Assembly: GCA_017432615.1 (NCBI GenBank) | Contig: JAFRIV010000030.1 | Location: 20,606-84,605, forward strand | DNA length: 64,000 bases | Origin: Oscillospiraceae bacterium | GTDB lineage: Bacteria; Bacillota; Clostridia; Oscillospirales; Oscillospiraceae | Direction: 5' to 3' | Shown here: one piece after another, positions 43,445 to 51,792 of the stretch | Position numbering within the stretch: the stretch's first letter is position 1 | How the letters are laid out: each line of letters opens with the position of its first letter | Position numbers and translations under genes: made by a program | The notes under the pieces: generated by a model | What the model was told of the DNA's origin: nothing | Databases searched by the model: none | The model's input: only the letters and a program-made list of their open reading frames with translations

Positions 43445-43601
43445 CAAAACAGCACTAAATTGTCCCTGAAACAGCAATAATCCTATCACTGCAAACATAT
43501 TATACCGAAATACTCTCTGGTTTTGTAGAGCAGAAAATGCCTCTTCTTGTCTTTCGTTGTTCTCCCGATACAGTTTTTTGCATTGCCCTGCGAAAAAGAG
43601 T

Positions 43602-43626
43602 GGGCAGCTTCTTCCGTGAGCTGCCC
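43602..43626 (-). terminator. Terminator of moaA-mogA
   Basis: An 8-bp GC-rich stem (43602-43609 with 43619-43626) is followed on the minus strand by ACTCTTTTTC. It lies about 90 bases after the mogA stop. Confidence 0.75.
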
Positions 43627-43715
43627 TTTCCTGTATAAAATGACTTCTTCTTTATCGCCCGTTTCAGGGCGTCTTCCCTTTAGCACTTTTTTGTTTTTTT
43701 ATTATCTCCCTCGCT

Positions 43716-44210
43716 CTAATGGCTTTGGTCTGTCGACCCGTCGCATGCCAACATTTCCAGCCCGTGCCCGATTGCATCGAGCACTGCTGCTAAATTCTCC
43801 TTGGCCGCCTTTTCACTGCCGGGCAGGTTTACGATCAGTGTTTTCCCGCGGATCCCTGCCACACTGCGGCTGAGGCAGCCGCGCGGTGTGATCTGAAGGC
43901 TTGCATACCGCATTGCCTCGGGGATCCCTCGGGTCTCCCTCTCGATTACAGAGAGAGTAGCTTCTGGCGTAACGTCACGCGGCGAAAACCCCGTTCCGCC
44001 TGTCGTCATCACTAGACTGATCTTTTTTTCATCTGCACATAAAACCAGTTCATCCTTGATCTGCTCTAATTCGTCAGGAAGGACTGCAGTATAAACAACC
44101 GCATACCCGGCATCTTCCAGCATTTTCCGAACTGCGGGACCGCTGGTATCCACACGCTCACCGCGTGCACCCTTGTCGCTGATAGTTAATACTGCCGCTG
44201 TTGTTTTCAT
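43716..44210 (-). CDS. mogA: Molybdopterin adenylyltransferase (MogA/MoaB family)
   Basis: A 164-residue protein that should adenylylate molybdopterin before metal insertion. Family marks are AAVLTISDKGARGERVDTSG (partly), VMTTGGTGFSPRDVTPEAT and LPGSEKAAKENL. It starts 4 bases after the moaA stop and so is co-transcribed. MogA and MoaB cannot be told apart safely by eye. Confidence 0.88.
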   Translation of the reverse strand: MKTTAAVLTISDKGARGERVDTSGPAVRKMLEDAGYAVVYTAVLPDELEQIKDELVLCADEKKISLVMTTGGTGFSPRDVTPEATLSVIERETRGIPEAMRYASLQITPRGCLSRSVAGIRGKTLIVNLPGSEKAAKENLAAVLDAIGHGLEMLACDGSTDQSH

Positions 44211-44214
44211 GCTT

Positions 44215-45168
44215 TTATCCTCCGATCTGATTCATATTTCGTTTTGCTCGGCTGCGCTGTCGATAAGAGAGTTCTCCGTGCCATTCCGGCTTTTCCAGAA
44301 TAGCTGTTCGGATAGTTTCTCTCATTTGCTGTCCATTCATTCCCTTAATAGAGATCTCATCCTCGGAGTGCAGGCATGGCTTGATTTTTCCGTCTGCGGT
44401 AATACGGATTCTGTTGCATTCCGCGCAAAAATGAGCACTTACGGGGCTGATAAGTCCAATATTCCCTTTCGCATCTGAAAAACGAAACAGCTTGGCGACT
44501 CCGCCGTCTGCAGGAACCGGTTCCAGTCCGGACAGTTTTTCTGTTACCACCGTGTACGGAATAAATGCTTCCTGACCGAAATCGCCACTGTCGTACATAG
44601 GCATCAGTTCAATAAACCTCACATCGATTGCCTCGCGCCGCGTAAGATCCGCAAGCTCGGCGATCTCATCATCGTTAAATCCGCCTATCAGCACCGTGTT
44701 GATCTTAATTTTTTCAAATCCTTCTTTCAGGGCGGCTTCAATGCCGCGCAGCACCTCTGAAAGTGTGCCGTTTCGCGTGATCATATGATATTTTTCCGCA
44801 TTCAGCGTATCGAGGCTGATGTTCAGACGCTTTACGCCGGCTTTCCGTAAAGGCCCGGCCAATTCAGGAAGAAGAGTGCCGTTTGTTGTCAGGCAGATTT
44901 CCCGGATACCGTCGATTTCCGCCATATCCCGGCATAGTGACACAATATTGGGTTTCACAAGAGGTTCCCCCCCTGTAATGCGCAGTTTGGTGACCCCAAG
45001 CGAAGCCGCGGCTTTGACCGCCGCGACCATTTCCTCCTGTGTAAGCATTTCCTCATGCCGTTTTTTGCATATACCGTCTTCCGGCATACAGTACCTGCAG
45101 CGGAGATTACATAGCTCTGTTACAGAAAGCCGCAAATATGTAATCTTCCGACCATAGGAATCTACCAT
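44215..45168 (-). CDS. moaA: GTP 3',8-cyclase (molybdenum cofactor biosynthesis protein A)
   Basis: A 317-residue radical SAM enzyme for the first step of molybdopterin synthesis. The N-terminal cluster is CNLRCRYC (Cys20, Cys24, Cys27), the SAM block ITGGEPL, and the C-terminal substrate cluster CAECNRIRITADGKIKPCL. The chain ends in Gly-Gly, the conserved activating tail of MoaA. AAGGAGG precedes the ATG. Only moaA and mogA are here; moaC, moaE, moaD and moeA must be elsewhere if the cofactor is made. Confidence 0.95.
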   Translation of the reverse strand: MVDSYGRKITYLRLSVTELCNLRCRYCMPEDGICKKRHEEMLTQEEMVAAVKAAASLGVTKLRITGGEPLVKPNIVSLCRDMAEIDGIREICLTTNGTLLPELAGPLRKAGVKRLNISLDTLNAEKYHMITRNGTLSEVLRGIEAALKEGFEKIKINTVLIGGFNDDEIAELADLTRREAIDVRFIELMPMYDSGDFGQEAFIPYTVVTEKLSGLEPVPADGGVAKLFRFSDAKGNIGLISPVSAHFCAECNRIRITADGKIKPCLHSEDEISIKGMNGQQMRETIRTAILEKPEWHGELSYRQRSRAKRNMNQIGG

Positions 45169-45216
45169 GCGGCCACCTCCTTGAAATGTTTTCTCGTATA
45201 TTATTCGCTGTTCCTT

Positions 45217-45245
45217 TATATATCACAAACATCGGCGTCCGTCAA
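45217..45245 (-). promoter_or_regulatory. Promoter of moaA-mogA
   Basis: On the minus strand, TTGACG, 17-base spacer, TATATA. The implied leader is only about 40 bases, too short for a Moco riboswitch. Confidence 0.7.
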
Positions 45246-45324
45246 GAACTCCGCGTCTGCCGGCAAATAGAATCGATCCCGCGTATCTCAGTGCGGAAAC
45301 TCTGCGATTTCTCCTTGTTTGCAG

Positions 45325-45353
45325 TTGAAAAAAAAAAGAACTGATGGTAGTAT
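45325..45353 (+). promoter_or_regulatory. Promoter of the ROK-like gene
   Basis: TTGAAA, 17-base A-rich spacer, TAGTAT, 51 bases ahead of the start at 45405. Confidence 0.6.
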
Positions 45354-45404
45354 ATCAGTACTTGTAATAATCATTCATTGTTTTTTCGGAAAGGAGATTA
45401 CTTT

Positions 45405-46808
45405 ATGAAGAAGACTGTTTTTGGTATTGAAGTAAACATTATCCACTCCCCTGAACTGGACCCCGGTTTTATCCCCATGCATTTGTTCAACGATGCATTT
45501 CTGAAAACTGCAAAAAAGCCCATTGGAGTTGCCGTCGAGCGGGCCAACGGCGAGGTTGCCCTCTTCCCGACTTTCATCCATGACACGCCTGACATGCTGG
45601 AGGCGGATCGTTATTATATCCGTCGCCTCGTAAAAACACTTCTCTGGATGAAGGGCGGCTATAAAGTCTACTGCAATCATGAAGGAATGTTCCATTACCT
45701 GCATGATGTTGCATTTTGTGACGGCGGTCTCCAGGATTTTGATTTTCATTATTTCACAAAAATATTTGAGCAGCCTTTTGAGGTGATCTACACTACCTCT
45801 CTCCCGGCAGCAAAAGACAGTCCAAAACCTATGGGTGGGCATTTGGATGGCTGTCGTATTGGTTTTGATGCAGGCGGAAGCGATAGAAAAGTATCCGCGG
45901 TAATCGATGGAGAAACGGTTTATTCCGAAGAGGTCGTCTGGTTCCCGAAGATCAATTCTGATCCGGACTATCATTATAACGGCATCGTTTCCGCTCTGAA
46001 AGAAGCTGCTTCTCACATGCCCCGGGTAGATGCTGTAGGTGTCTCTTCTGCCGGTGTTTACATCAACGACAGAACGATGGCCGCATCTCTCTTTCTTGCG
46101 GTGCCGGAGGATCTTTATGAATCCAAAGTGAAAGATATTTATATCCGCGCTATTACCGACACTTTTGGAAAAAGCATTCCCTATTGCATTGTAAATGACG
46201 GTGATGTAACTGCCCTTGCCGGTGCAATGAGCCTTGGAGATAACAACATTCTCGGCATTGCTATGGGTACTTCAGAAGCAGGAGGCTATGTAGATGCCAA
46301 TGGGTGTATCACGGGTTGGCTTAACGAGCTGGCATTTATTCCTGTAGATGCCAACCCTGAGGCTATGCAGGACGAATGGAGTTTGGATATCGGCTGCGGT
46401 GTGAAATATTTCTCTCAGGATGGAGTAATCAAACTTGCGGCTTATGCCGGCATTGAACTGGATCCTGCCCTCTCTCCGGCTGAAAAGCTGAAAGTTGTTC
46501 AAGGGTTGATGGAAGCAGGGGACGCAAAGGCAGCAATGGTATATGAAGGTATTGGATGCTACCTTGCTCACACACTTGCCTTTTATGAAGATCTTTATTC
46601 CTTCCGGCACGTTCTTCTTCTCGGCCGTGTTATGTCCGGCAAAGGCGGTGATTTGCTGCTGGAGACATGCAAGAAAGTCCTTTCCGAGGAGTATCCCGCA
46701 TTGAATAATACTATCCATCTGGCTCTGCCGGATGAAAAATTCCGCCGCGTCGGTCAAAGTGCCGCTGCTGCCTCACTGCCGGAGATCCCTGCCAAACAGC
46801 AGGCATGA
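45405..46808 (+). CDS. ROK/hexokinase-fold protein with an unusual N-terminal extension
   Basis: A 467-residue protein, far longer than typical ROK sugar kinases (about 300). Residues 1-150 form an extension I do not recognise. From residue 153 the ROK fold begins: phosphate loop GFDAGGSDRK (153 on), VGVSSAG, the catalytic-type block VNDGDVTALAGA (Asn264-Asp265) and adenosine loop MGTSEAGGY (288 on). The zinc motif of classical ROK proteins (G-H-x9-C-x-C-G) is missing, and no helix-turn-helix is seen. It could phosphorylate GlcNAc or ManNAc made by the neighbouring loci, but the substrate is inferred. GGAAAGGAG precedes the ATG. It overlaps the DUF624 gene by 4 bases. Confidence 0.72.
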   Translation: MKKTVFGIEVNIIHSPELDPGFIPMHLFNDAFLKTAKKPIGVAVERANGEVALFPTFIHDTPDMLEADRYYIRRLVKTLLWMKGGYKVYCNHEGMFHYLHDVAFCDGGLQDFDFHYFTKIFEQPFEVIYTTSLPAAKDSPKPMGGHLDGCRIGFDAGGSDRKVSAVIDGETVYSEEVVWFPKINSDPDYHYNGIVSALKEAASHMPRVDAVGVSSAGVYINDRTMAASLFLAVPEDLYESKVKDIYIRAITDTFGKSIPYCIVNDGDVTALAGAMSLGDNNILGIAMGTSEAGGYVDANGCITGWLNELAFIPVDANPEAMQDEWSLDIGCGVKYFSQDGVIKLAAYAGIELDPALSPAEKLKVVQGLMEAGDAKAAMVYEGIGCYLAHTLAFYEDLYSFRHVLLLGRVMSGKGGDLLLETCKKVLSEEYPALNNTIHLALPDEKFRRVGQSAAAASLPEIPAKQQA

Positions 46809-47467
46809 GGAAGATCTTCTCTCCGGAAGGCCTTCTCTGGCGTATTCTCAATACATTGACGGATATTTTTGCCCTCAGCCTGATCTGGCTTTTCTGTTGC
46901 CTTCCTCTTGTGACACTCGGGCCGGCGACAACTGCCTTGTATGATACCGTTGTGCGATGTATCCGTTACCGAGAAGCTTCCCCTTATCAGCGCTATTTCC
47001 GCACATTTCGTGCAGATCTCGGTATTTCTATCGGCTCCACCGTTTTCTGGGAGGCGGTCATCGGTTTCGGGCTGATAGCGCTGAACATGCTGCGAACGTT
47101 GGGTCAGACCTCTGATTCCGCTCTTATAGCTTCATCTGTTTATTATGTTGTTCTCCTGTTGCCCTGTGGCGCCGCATGCTGGGTTTTTCCGATTTTGTCG
47201 CGCTTTACCTATGGATTTAAAAATCTCAATCTAACTGCATTACGTTTCTCCGTTGGTTATCTTCCACGGACAGTTGTTCTGGTTTTGTTGACAGCAGAAC
47301 TGATTTCTGTATGCATCCGCTATATCTTTCCCTCTTTTTTCATTCCTTCCTGTTTGATGCTTTTGTGGAGTCTTTTCATTGAACCCGTTTTCACAAAGCT
47401 TGGCGGCGGCTTGAAAAAAGATTCTGATGATTCTGAAGAAGCACCTGTACAGGCAGAAGATGAATAA
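46805..47467 (+). CDS. YesL-like (DUF624) membrane protein
   Basis: A 220-residue membrane protein with about five to six hydrophobic segments. The N-terminal block (WRILNTLTDIFALSLIWLFC region, then CLPLVTLGPATTALYDTV) is the DUF624/YesL signature. Such proteins sit beside YesM/YesN and oligosaccharide importers in Bacillota; their function is unknown. Translation is coupled to the ROK-like gene (ATGA). The C-terminal tail is short and acidic. Confidence 0.82.
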   Translation: MRKIFSPEGLLWRILNTLTDIFALSLIWLFCCLPLVTLGPATTALYDTVVRCIRYREASPYQRYFRTFRADLGISIGSTVFWEAVIGFGLIALNMLRTLGQTSDSALIASSVYYVVLLLPCGAACWVFPILSRFTYGFKNLNLTALRFSVGYLPRTVVLVLLTAELISVCIRYIFPSFFIPSCLMLLWSLFIEPVFTKLGGGLKKDSDDSEEAPVQAEDE

Positions 47468-47475
47468 ATGCTCTT

Positions 47476-47521
47476 AAAAACACAGCGGAAGCAGGGTATT
47501 TCCCGCTTCCGCCGTGTTTTT
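47476..47521. terminator. Bidirectional terminator
   Basis: A 17-bp stem with one mismatch (47476-47492 with 47505-47521) has A-tract and T-tract flanks, so it can end both the plus-strand YesL-like gene and the convergent patB gene. Confidence 0.9.
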
Positions 47522-47541
47522 CTTTTCCGTTTTTCCTTCAC

Positions 47542-48738
47542 TCAGACAAAGACATACTGTTTCAGTCGGCAGAACGCCTCCTGCTCCTGGGAAAACGGCA
47601 GGGCCAGGTTCATACGGATCGTATCTTTTTTGAAAAAAGCTTCTCCGTTTTGCCATATTACTCCCTTGTGCACACCTCTTCGCTGCAATTCGTGAATAGA
47701 AATACCGTGTGCTTTACACCATTCTGAACAATCCAGATAGAGCATATAAGTTCCCTGTGGCTGCATTACGAAAACACCCGGAAAGTTCTTCCGGATAAAA
47801 TCACAGGCGAAGCGGCAATTATGATCAATCACTTGGATCATCTCATCCGTCCATGCCTCTCCCTGTTCACTGTAGGCTCCCAGCAGTGCGTGCATTGACA
47901 GCACGTTCATTTCATTATAGCGTGTTGCTTCCCCTTCCGCGCGCACTCTGTCGCGCAGCATATTGTTGTAGATTACATGATATGAGCCTACAAATCCAGC
48001 CAGACTGAACGTTTTACTGGGCGCATAGAAGGCGATCGTCCGCATTTTGGCATCTTCCGAAACAGCTTGTGTCGGGATATGCTGATAGCCTGGCATAGTA
48101 ATGTCGCTCCAGATCTCATCGGAAATCACAATACAGTCATTGGCGGCATATACTTCCATTGCCTTTTTGATCTCCCATTGCTCCCACACGCGTCCGCATG
48201 GATTGTGCGGAGAGCAGAAAATGGCCAGGTGGATATGGTTATCCCTGATTTTCCGGTCCATATCTTCATAATCCATCCGCCAGATACCGTTTTCATCCGC
48301 TTTCAGTTCACTGAAAACCATTCTTCGGCCAAGACTATTTAGCGTTCCGGTAAACCCGACGTACACCGGAGAATGCACCAGAATCCCGTCCCCGGGAGTA
48401 GAAAAGGCTCTTACTGCCGAACTGACGCCCCCCAGCACACCGTTTTCATAACCGATTTCTGCTTTTGTGAGGTCATATACTCTTTTCCTGTCTCTGTGCC
48501 ATCGAATGATTCGTTCGTAGTATTCCTCCGGTGGGCGAAAATACCCGAAGTTCGGCATCTCCAGTCTGTTTTTTACCGCTTCCACAATAAAGGGTGCAGC
48601 GGGGAAGCTCATGTCCGCCACCCACATGGGGATCACAGAAAAACCCTCTTCCACAGAAACACCTTCATAGGGGATCACTTCCGATGCAAGCGAATCCTTT
48701 CCCCTGCGATCCAGGACAGTGGTAAAATCGTATTGCAT
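47542..48738 (-). CDS. patB: PatB/MalY-type PLP-dependent C-S lyase or aminotransferase
   Basis: A 398-residue fold-type I PLP enzyme. It has PMWVADMSFPAAPFI (MalY/PatB N-terminal block), SPVYVGF, CSPHNPCGRVW and the PLP-binding Lys in YAPSKTFSLAG. MalY/PatB proteins act as cystathionine beta-lyases; some also act as regulators. AGGAGG fixes the start at 48738. It lies 59 bases after pnp, behind a hairpin. Confidence 0.85.
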   Translation of the reverse strand: MQYDFTTVLDRRGKDSLASEVIPYEGVSVEEGFSVIPMWVADMSFPAAPFIVEAVKNRLEMPNFGYFRPPEEYYERIIRWHRDRKRVYDLTKAEIGYENGVLGGVSSAVRAFSTPGDGILVHSPVYVGFTGTLNSLGRRMVFSELKADENGIWRMDYEDMDRKIRDNHIHLAIFCSPHNPCGRVWEQWEIKKAMEVYAANDCIVISDEIWSDITMPGYQHIPTQAVSEDAKMRTIAFYAPSKTFSLAGFVGSYHVIYNNMLRDRVRAEGEATRYNEMNVLSMHALLGAYSEQGEAWTDEMIQVIDHNCRFACDFIRKNFPGVFVMQPQGTYMLYLDCSEWCKAHGISIHELQRRGVHKGVIWQNGEAFFKKDTIRMNLALPFSQEQEAFCRLKQYVFV

Positions 48739-48756
48739 GATTCCTCCTGTTTTACA

Positions 48757-48788
48757 AAACGGAAGCAGATTTCTGTCTGCTTCCGTTT
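48757..48788 (-). terminator. Hairpin between pnp and patB
   Basis: A 13-bp stem (48757-48769 with 48776-48788) with a short T run on the minus strand (TTTTG). The patB gene has no separate clear promoter, so some readthrough is likely. Confidence 0.7.
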
Positions 48789-48797
48789 GATCTTCTG

Positions 48798-50930
48798 TCA
48801 ATCCTGTTTCTTATCAAGGCCAAGTGCTTTGAGCGCTTCCTTGCGGCTGACATTCCACCGGCCCTTTTCATCCACACCGAGGAACTTGACCTGTGTTACA
48901 TCCCCGACGTTGAGGACGTCTTCCACTTTTTCTGTGCGCTTGAACTCCAGATCCTTGATATGGCACATGGCATCTTTGCCTGGCTTCAGTTCAATGAAGG
49001 CGCCAAGGTTAGAGATCACGCGGACAACTTTGCCCTCATAGATCTTTCCTGCTTCCGGTTCGAAAACGATGTCATCAATCGTAGCCTTAGCTGCGCGGCA
49101 GGCCTCAATGTCTTTAGAGGCAATATAGATCGTTCCATCATCGTCAATATCGATCTTGCAGCCGGTATCTGCTGTGATCTTCTGAATAACCTTTCCGCCG
49201 GAGCCGATGACTTCACGGATCTTGTCCGGGTTGATCTGCATCTGAATCATCTTAGGTGCCGTCTTGGCAAGTTCATGGCGCGGTTCAGGAATAGCTTTGA
49301 GAAGGACTTCATCGAGGATCTGCAGTCTTGCTTCACGGGTAATCTCAAATGCCTGCTTTACGATCTCATGCTTTAAGCCGTCATTTTTCAGGTCCATCTG
49401 GATGGCTGTAATACCTTTGGTGGTGCCTGCTACTTTGAAATCCATCTCGCCGTGGAAATCTTCAATACCCTGGATATCGATAAAGGTCGTGAAATCATCA
49501 CCGTCCTGAATCAATCCGCAGGAGATTCCGGCAACAGGCGCTTTAATGGGCACGCCGGCATCCATCAGGGCAAGCGTCGTACCGCAAATCGATCCCTGTG
49601 AAGTAGATCCGTTGGAAGACAGCACTTCAGAAACGACACGGATAGCATACGGGAAATCTTCCACATCAGGAATCACGCACTCCAGTGCTTTTTCCACCAG
49701 TGCACCATGGCCGTATTCACGCCGACCGGTGCTGCGGCTGGCACGTGCCTCCCCCGTAGAGTAGGACGGCATATTATAATGATGCATGAAGCGCTTCTCT
49801 TCCTCTTCCCAGATAGTGTCAAGCTTCTGGGATTCGGAAAGCGTAGCCAGAGTGGCGATGGAAAGCACCTGCGTCTGACCACGGGTAAACAGGCCGGAGC
49901 CATGTACCTGCGGGATCACACCGACTTCTGCGTCCAGCGGACGGATCTCATTCATCGCACGCCCGTCAACACGTTTCCCTTTGAGCAGCCACTTCTTTAC
50001 GACCTTTTTCTGGAACTTATAGATGATCTCATCGATATACTGCATCATATCCGGATGATCCGCTTCATACTTTTCCTGCATGGCAGTAATCCATTCGTTG
50101 ACGCGCTCTTCACGGATGTTCTTATCATCGGTATCCAGGCAATATTCCATGCCTTCGAACTCATTTTCCACCAGGGTTTCAAAGAGTTCTTCATCAAAGG
50201 CAGCGTGTTCATAGGAGAACTTGGGTTTTCCGACTTCTTCCACCATCCTGTCGATCAGATCCAGTACCGGCTGCAGATGCTCATGAGCCTGAACAATACC
50301 TTCATACATTACCTCATCCGGAACCTGATCAGCTTCCGATTCGATCATCACGATCTTTCTGTGCGTAGCGGCAATCGTCGTCGTCATGCGGTTGGTCTTA
50401 CGCTCTTCTGCCGTTGGATTGAAGAAATATTTTTCCCCGTTCCAGCCGAGAACGATTCCTGCGATTGGTCCATTGAACGGTACATCAGAAATCGACACGG
50501 CTGCCGAAGCACCGATCATCGCGGTGATTTCGGGAGAGCAGTCGCGATCGACCGAAAGGACTTCGCAGGCGATCACTACATCATTGCGCAGATCCACCGG
50601 GAAAAGCGGCCGCATCGGGCGGTCGATCAGACGGGAGGCCAGCACTGCAGGAAGGCTCGGTTTCCCCTCTCTGCGCTGGAAACTGCCGGGGATTCTGCCC
50701 ACGGCATAGAGTTTTTCGTTGAAGTCTACTGAAAGCGGAAAATAGTCGATCCCGTCCTTTGGACGTGCGGAAGCAGTGCAGGTAACAAGTACAACCGTCT
50801 CGCCGTAACTGACGAGTACAGCTGCATTGCACAGTTCGGCCAGTTTGCCGACTTCCATCTTGAGGGGACGACCCTCATATTCCATTTCGAACTTGCGATA
50901 GTTGGGGAATTCTCTGTGTTTAATGATCAT
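48798..50930 (-). CDS. pnp: Polynucleotide phosphorylase
   Basis: A 710-residue 3'-5' exoribonuclease of the RNA decay machinery. Two RNase PH domains carry FQRREGKPSLPAVLASRLIDRP (partly) and GTTLALMDAGVPIKAPVAG (partly). A KH domain (INPDKIREVIGSGGKVI, about 555-615) and an S1 domain (GKIYEGKVVRVISNLGAFIEL, partly, about 622-692) follow. The start at 50930 is the conserved MIIKHREF, after AAAGGA. It follows rpsO as in most bacteria. The gap to rpsO holds a hairpin (about 50946-50972) that may serve RNA processing. Confidence 0.97.
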   Translation of the reverse strand: MIIKHREFPNYRKFEMEYEGRPLKMEVGKLAELCNAAVLVSYGETVVLVTCTASARPKDGIDYFPLSVDFNEKLYAVGRIPGSFQRREGKPSLPAVLASRLIDRPMRPLFPVDLRNDVVIACEVLSVDRDCSPEITAMIGASAAVSISDVPFNGPIAGIVLGWNGEKYFFNPTAEERKTNRMTTTIAATHRKIVMIESEADQVPDEVMYEGIVQAHEHLQPVLDLIDRMVEEVGKPKFSYEHAAFDEELFETLVENEFEGMEYCLDTDDKNIREERVNEWITAMQEKYEADHPDMMQYIDEIIYKFQKKVVKKWLLKGKRVDGRAMNEIRPLDAEVGVIPQVHGSGLFTRGQTQVLSIATLATLSESQKLDTIWEEEEKRFMHHYNMPSYSTGEARASRSTGRREYGHGALVEKALECVIPDVEDFPYAIRVVSEVLSSNGSTSQGSICGTTLALMDAGVPIKAPVAGISCGLIQDGDDFTTFIDIQGIEDFHGEMDFKVAGTTKGITAIQMDLKNDGLKHEIVKQAFEITREARLQILDEVLLKAIPEPRHELAKTAPKMIQMQINPDKIREVIGSGGKVIQKITADTGCKIDIDDDGTIYIASKDIEACRAAKATIDDIVFEPEAGKIYEGKVVRVISNLGAFIELKPGKDAMCHIKDLEFKRTEKVEDVLNVGDVTQVKFLGVDEKGRWNVSRKEALKALGLDKKQD

Positions 50931-50999
50931 TTTCTTTTCCTTTCCACGCGGGCGGTACAGTAACCGCACCCGCTCCAATAAAATACAAAAACAGGGGCT

Positions 51000-51040
51000 A
51001 AAAAAGAGCCTGGGGGCAGTTTTTCAACGTCCTCAGACTC
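51000..51040 (-). terminator. Terminator-like hairpin between rpsO and pnp
   Basis: A 10-bp stem with one mismatch (51006-51015 with 51031-51040) is followed by TTTTTT on the minus strand. It may uncouple rpsO from pnp levels. Confidence 0.7.
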
Positions 51041-51102
51041 TTAAAACCTTCATACCCCTCAGAAATCCGGAAATTTCCGGCTTTTGCTCAGGCTTCCGAC
51101 CC

Positions 51103-51369
51103 TTACTTGCGGATGCCCAGCTTTGCGATGATAGAACGGTAACGCTCAATATCCTTCTTCGCAACATAATCCAGCAGACGGCGTCTTTTACCGACCATCT
51201 TGTACATACCGAGACGGCTGTGGTCGTCATTCGGATGCTGTTTGAGATGCTCCGTCAGTTCACGGATACGCTCGGTAAGAATAGCAATCTGGACTTCCGG
51301 AGAACCGGTGTCCCCTTCATGGGTTGCATTGGCGAGCATTACTTCGCTCTTTTTCTCTTTGGTAATCAT
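51103..51369 (-). CDS. rpsO: 30S ribosomal protein S15
   Basis: An 88-residue S15 with [17 protein letters not shown] (partly), [17 protein letters not shown] and the C-terminal [15 protein letters not shown] lies ahead of the ATG at 51369, and this ribosome site can pair with an upstream segment of the leader. First gene of the rpsO-pnp unit. Confidence 0.97.
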   Translation of the reverse strand: MITKEKKSEVMLANATHEGDTGSPEVQIAILTERIRELTEHLKQHPNDDHSRLGMYKMVGKRRRLLDYVAKKDIERYRSIIAKLGIRK

Positions 51370-51376
51370 TACACTT

Positions 51377-51439
51377 GTCCTTTCTCATTATTCTTTCTCC
51401 AACGGCCGGGCGACGGGCGGAAAGGACGCTTCTGTTGGA
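51377..51439 (-). promoter_or_regulatory. rpsO leader with pseudoknot potential, likely S15 autoregulatory site
   Basis: In transcript order the leader holds TCCAAC (51439-51434), GTCCTTTC (51427-51420), GTTGGA (51403-51398) and GAAAGGAC (51384-51377). The first pairs with the third and the second with the fourth, an interlocking A-B-A'-B' arrangement. The last element contains the ribosome site. S15 is known to repress itself through leader pseudoknots in E. coli. Confidence 0.65.
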
Positions 51440-51475
51440 AGTCAATCTCCCTGTGCTCAGCACGCGGACTTTGGT

Positions 51476-51504
51476 ATAATACCATTCTCCTGCAACCTTG
51501 TCAA
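51476..51504 (-). promoter_or_regulatory. Promoter of rpsO-pnp
   Basis: On the minus strand, TTGACA, 17-base spacer, TATTAT. The leader is about 100 bases. Confidence 0.8.
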
Positions 51505-51673
51505 TCTTTATTTTTATTTCTCATTCATCTGTCTTATATACTTTATGATTATCTTATACTTATAGAAGCAAATCAGTTTTCTTCACTTTAATCAGAAGCA
51601 GATAACTGCATCTTTTATCAGATTTCATCAGAATCAGGCTGTTTTTTTCTCTTGATTTTATGAAAACTGATGA

Positions 51674-51702
51674 TTGACAGGAAATGGAAAACTGCGTATA
51701 AT
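51674..51702 (+). promoter_or_regulatory. Consensus promoter of the oligopeptide importer operon
   Basis: TTGACA, 17-base spacer, TATAAT: a perfect consensus. The 100 bases upstream hold five copies of ATCAG. No other gene is supported in 51505-51792. Confidence 0.9.
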
Positions 51703-51792
51703 TCACAACATCCGGTTTCTGCCGTTTTAATTCATTAAAGAATTCATGGAATACGGCAAGAAACCAGAAAACATTTAAAAGGAGCAAATAGA

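Larger units (their letters stand above)
43364..43715. other. Gap between mogA and chbP
   Basis: This 352-base stretch holds the terminator of moaA-mogA and the leader of chbP with an inverted repeat. A minus-strand TATAAT lies at about 43499-43504 with no good -35; another weak promoter could lie nearer the chbP start. No gene is supported. Confidence 0.5.

Noticed and set aside
43486-43686. A 66-codon minus-strand frame between mogA and chbP
   Set aside because: It needs a GTG start without a ribosome site and runs straight through the terminator hairpin of moaA-mogA.
45169-45216. Moco riboswitch ahead of moaA
   Set aside because: The promoter leaves a leader of about 40 bases, too short for the aptamer.
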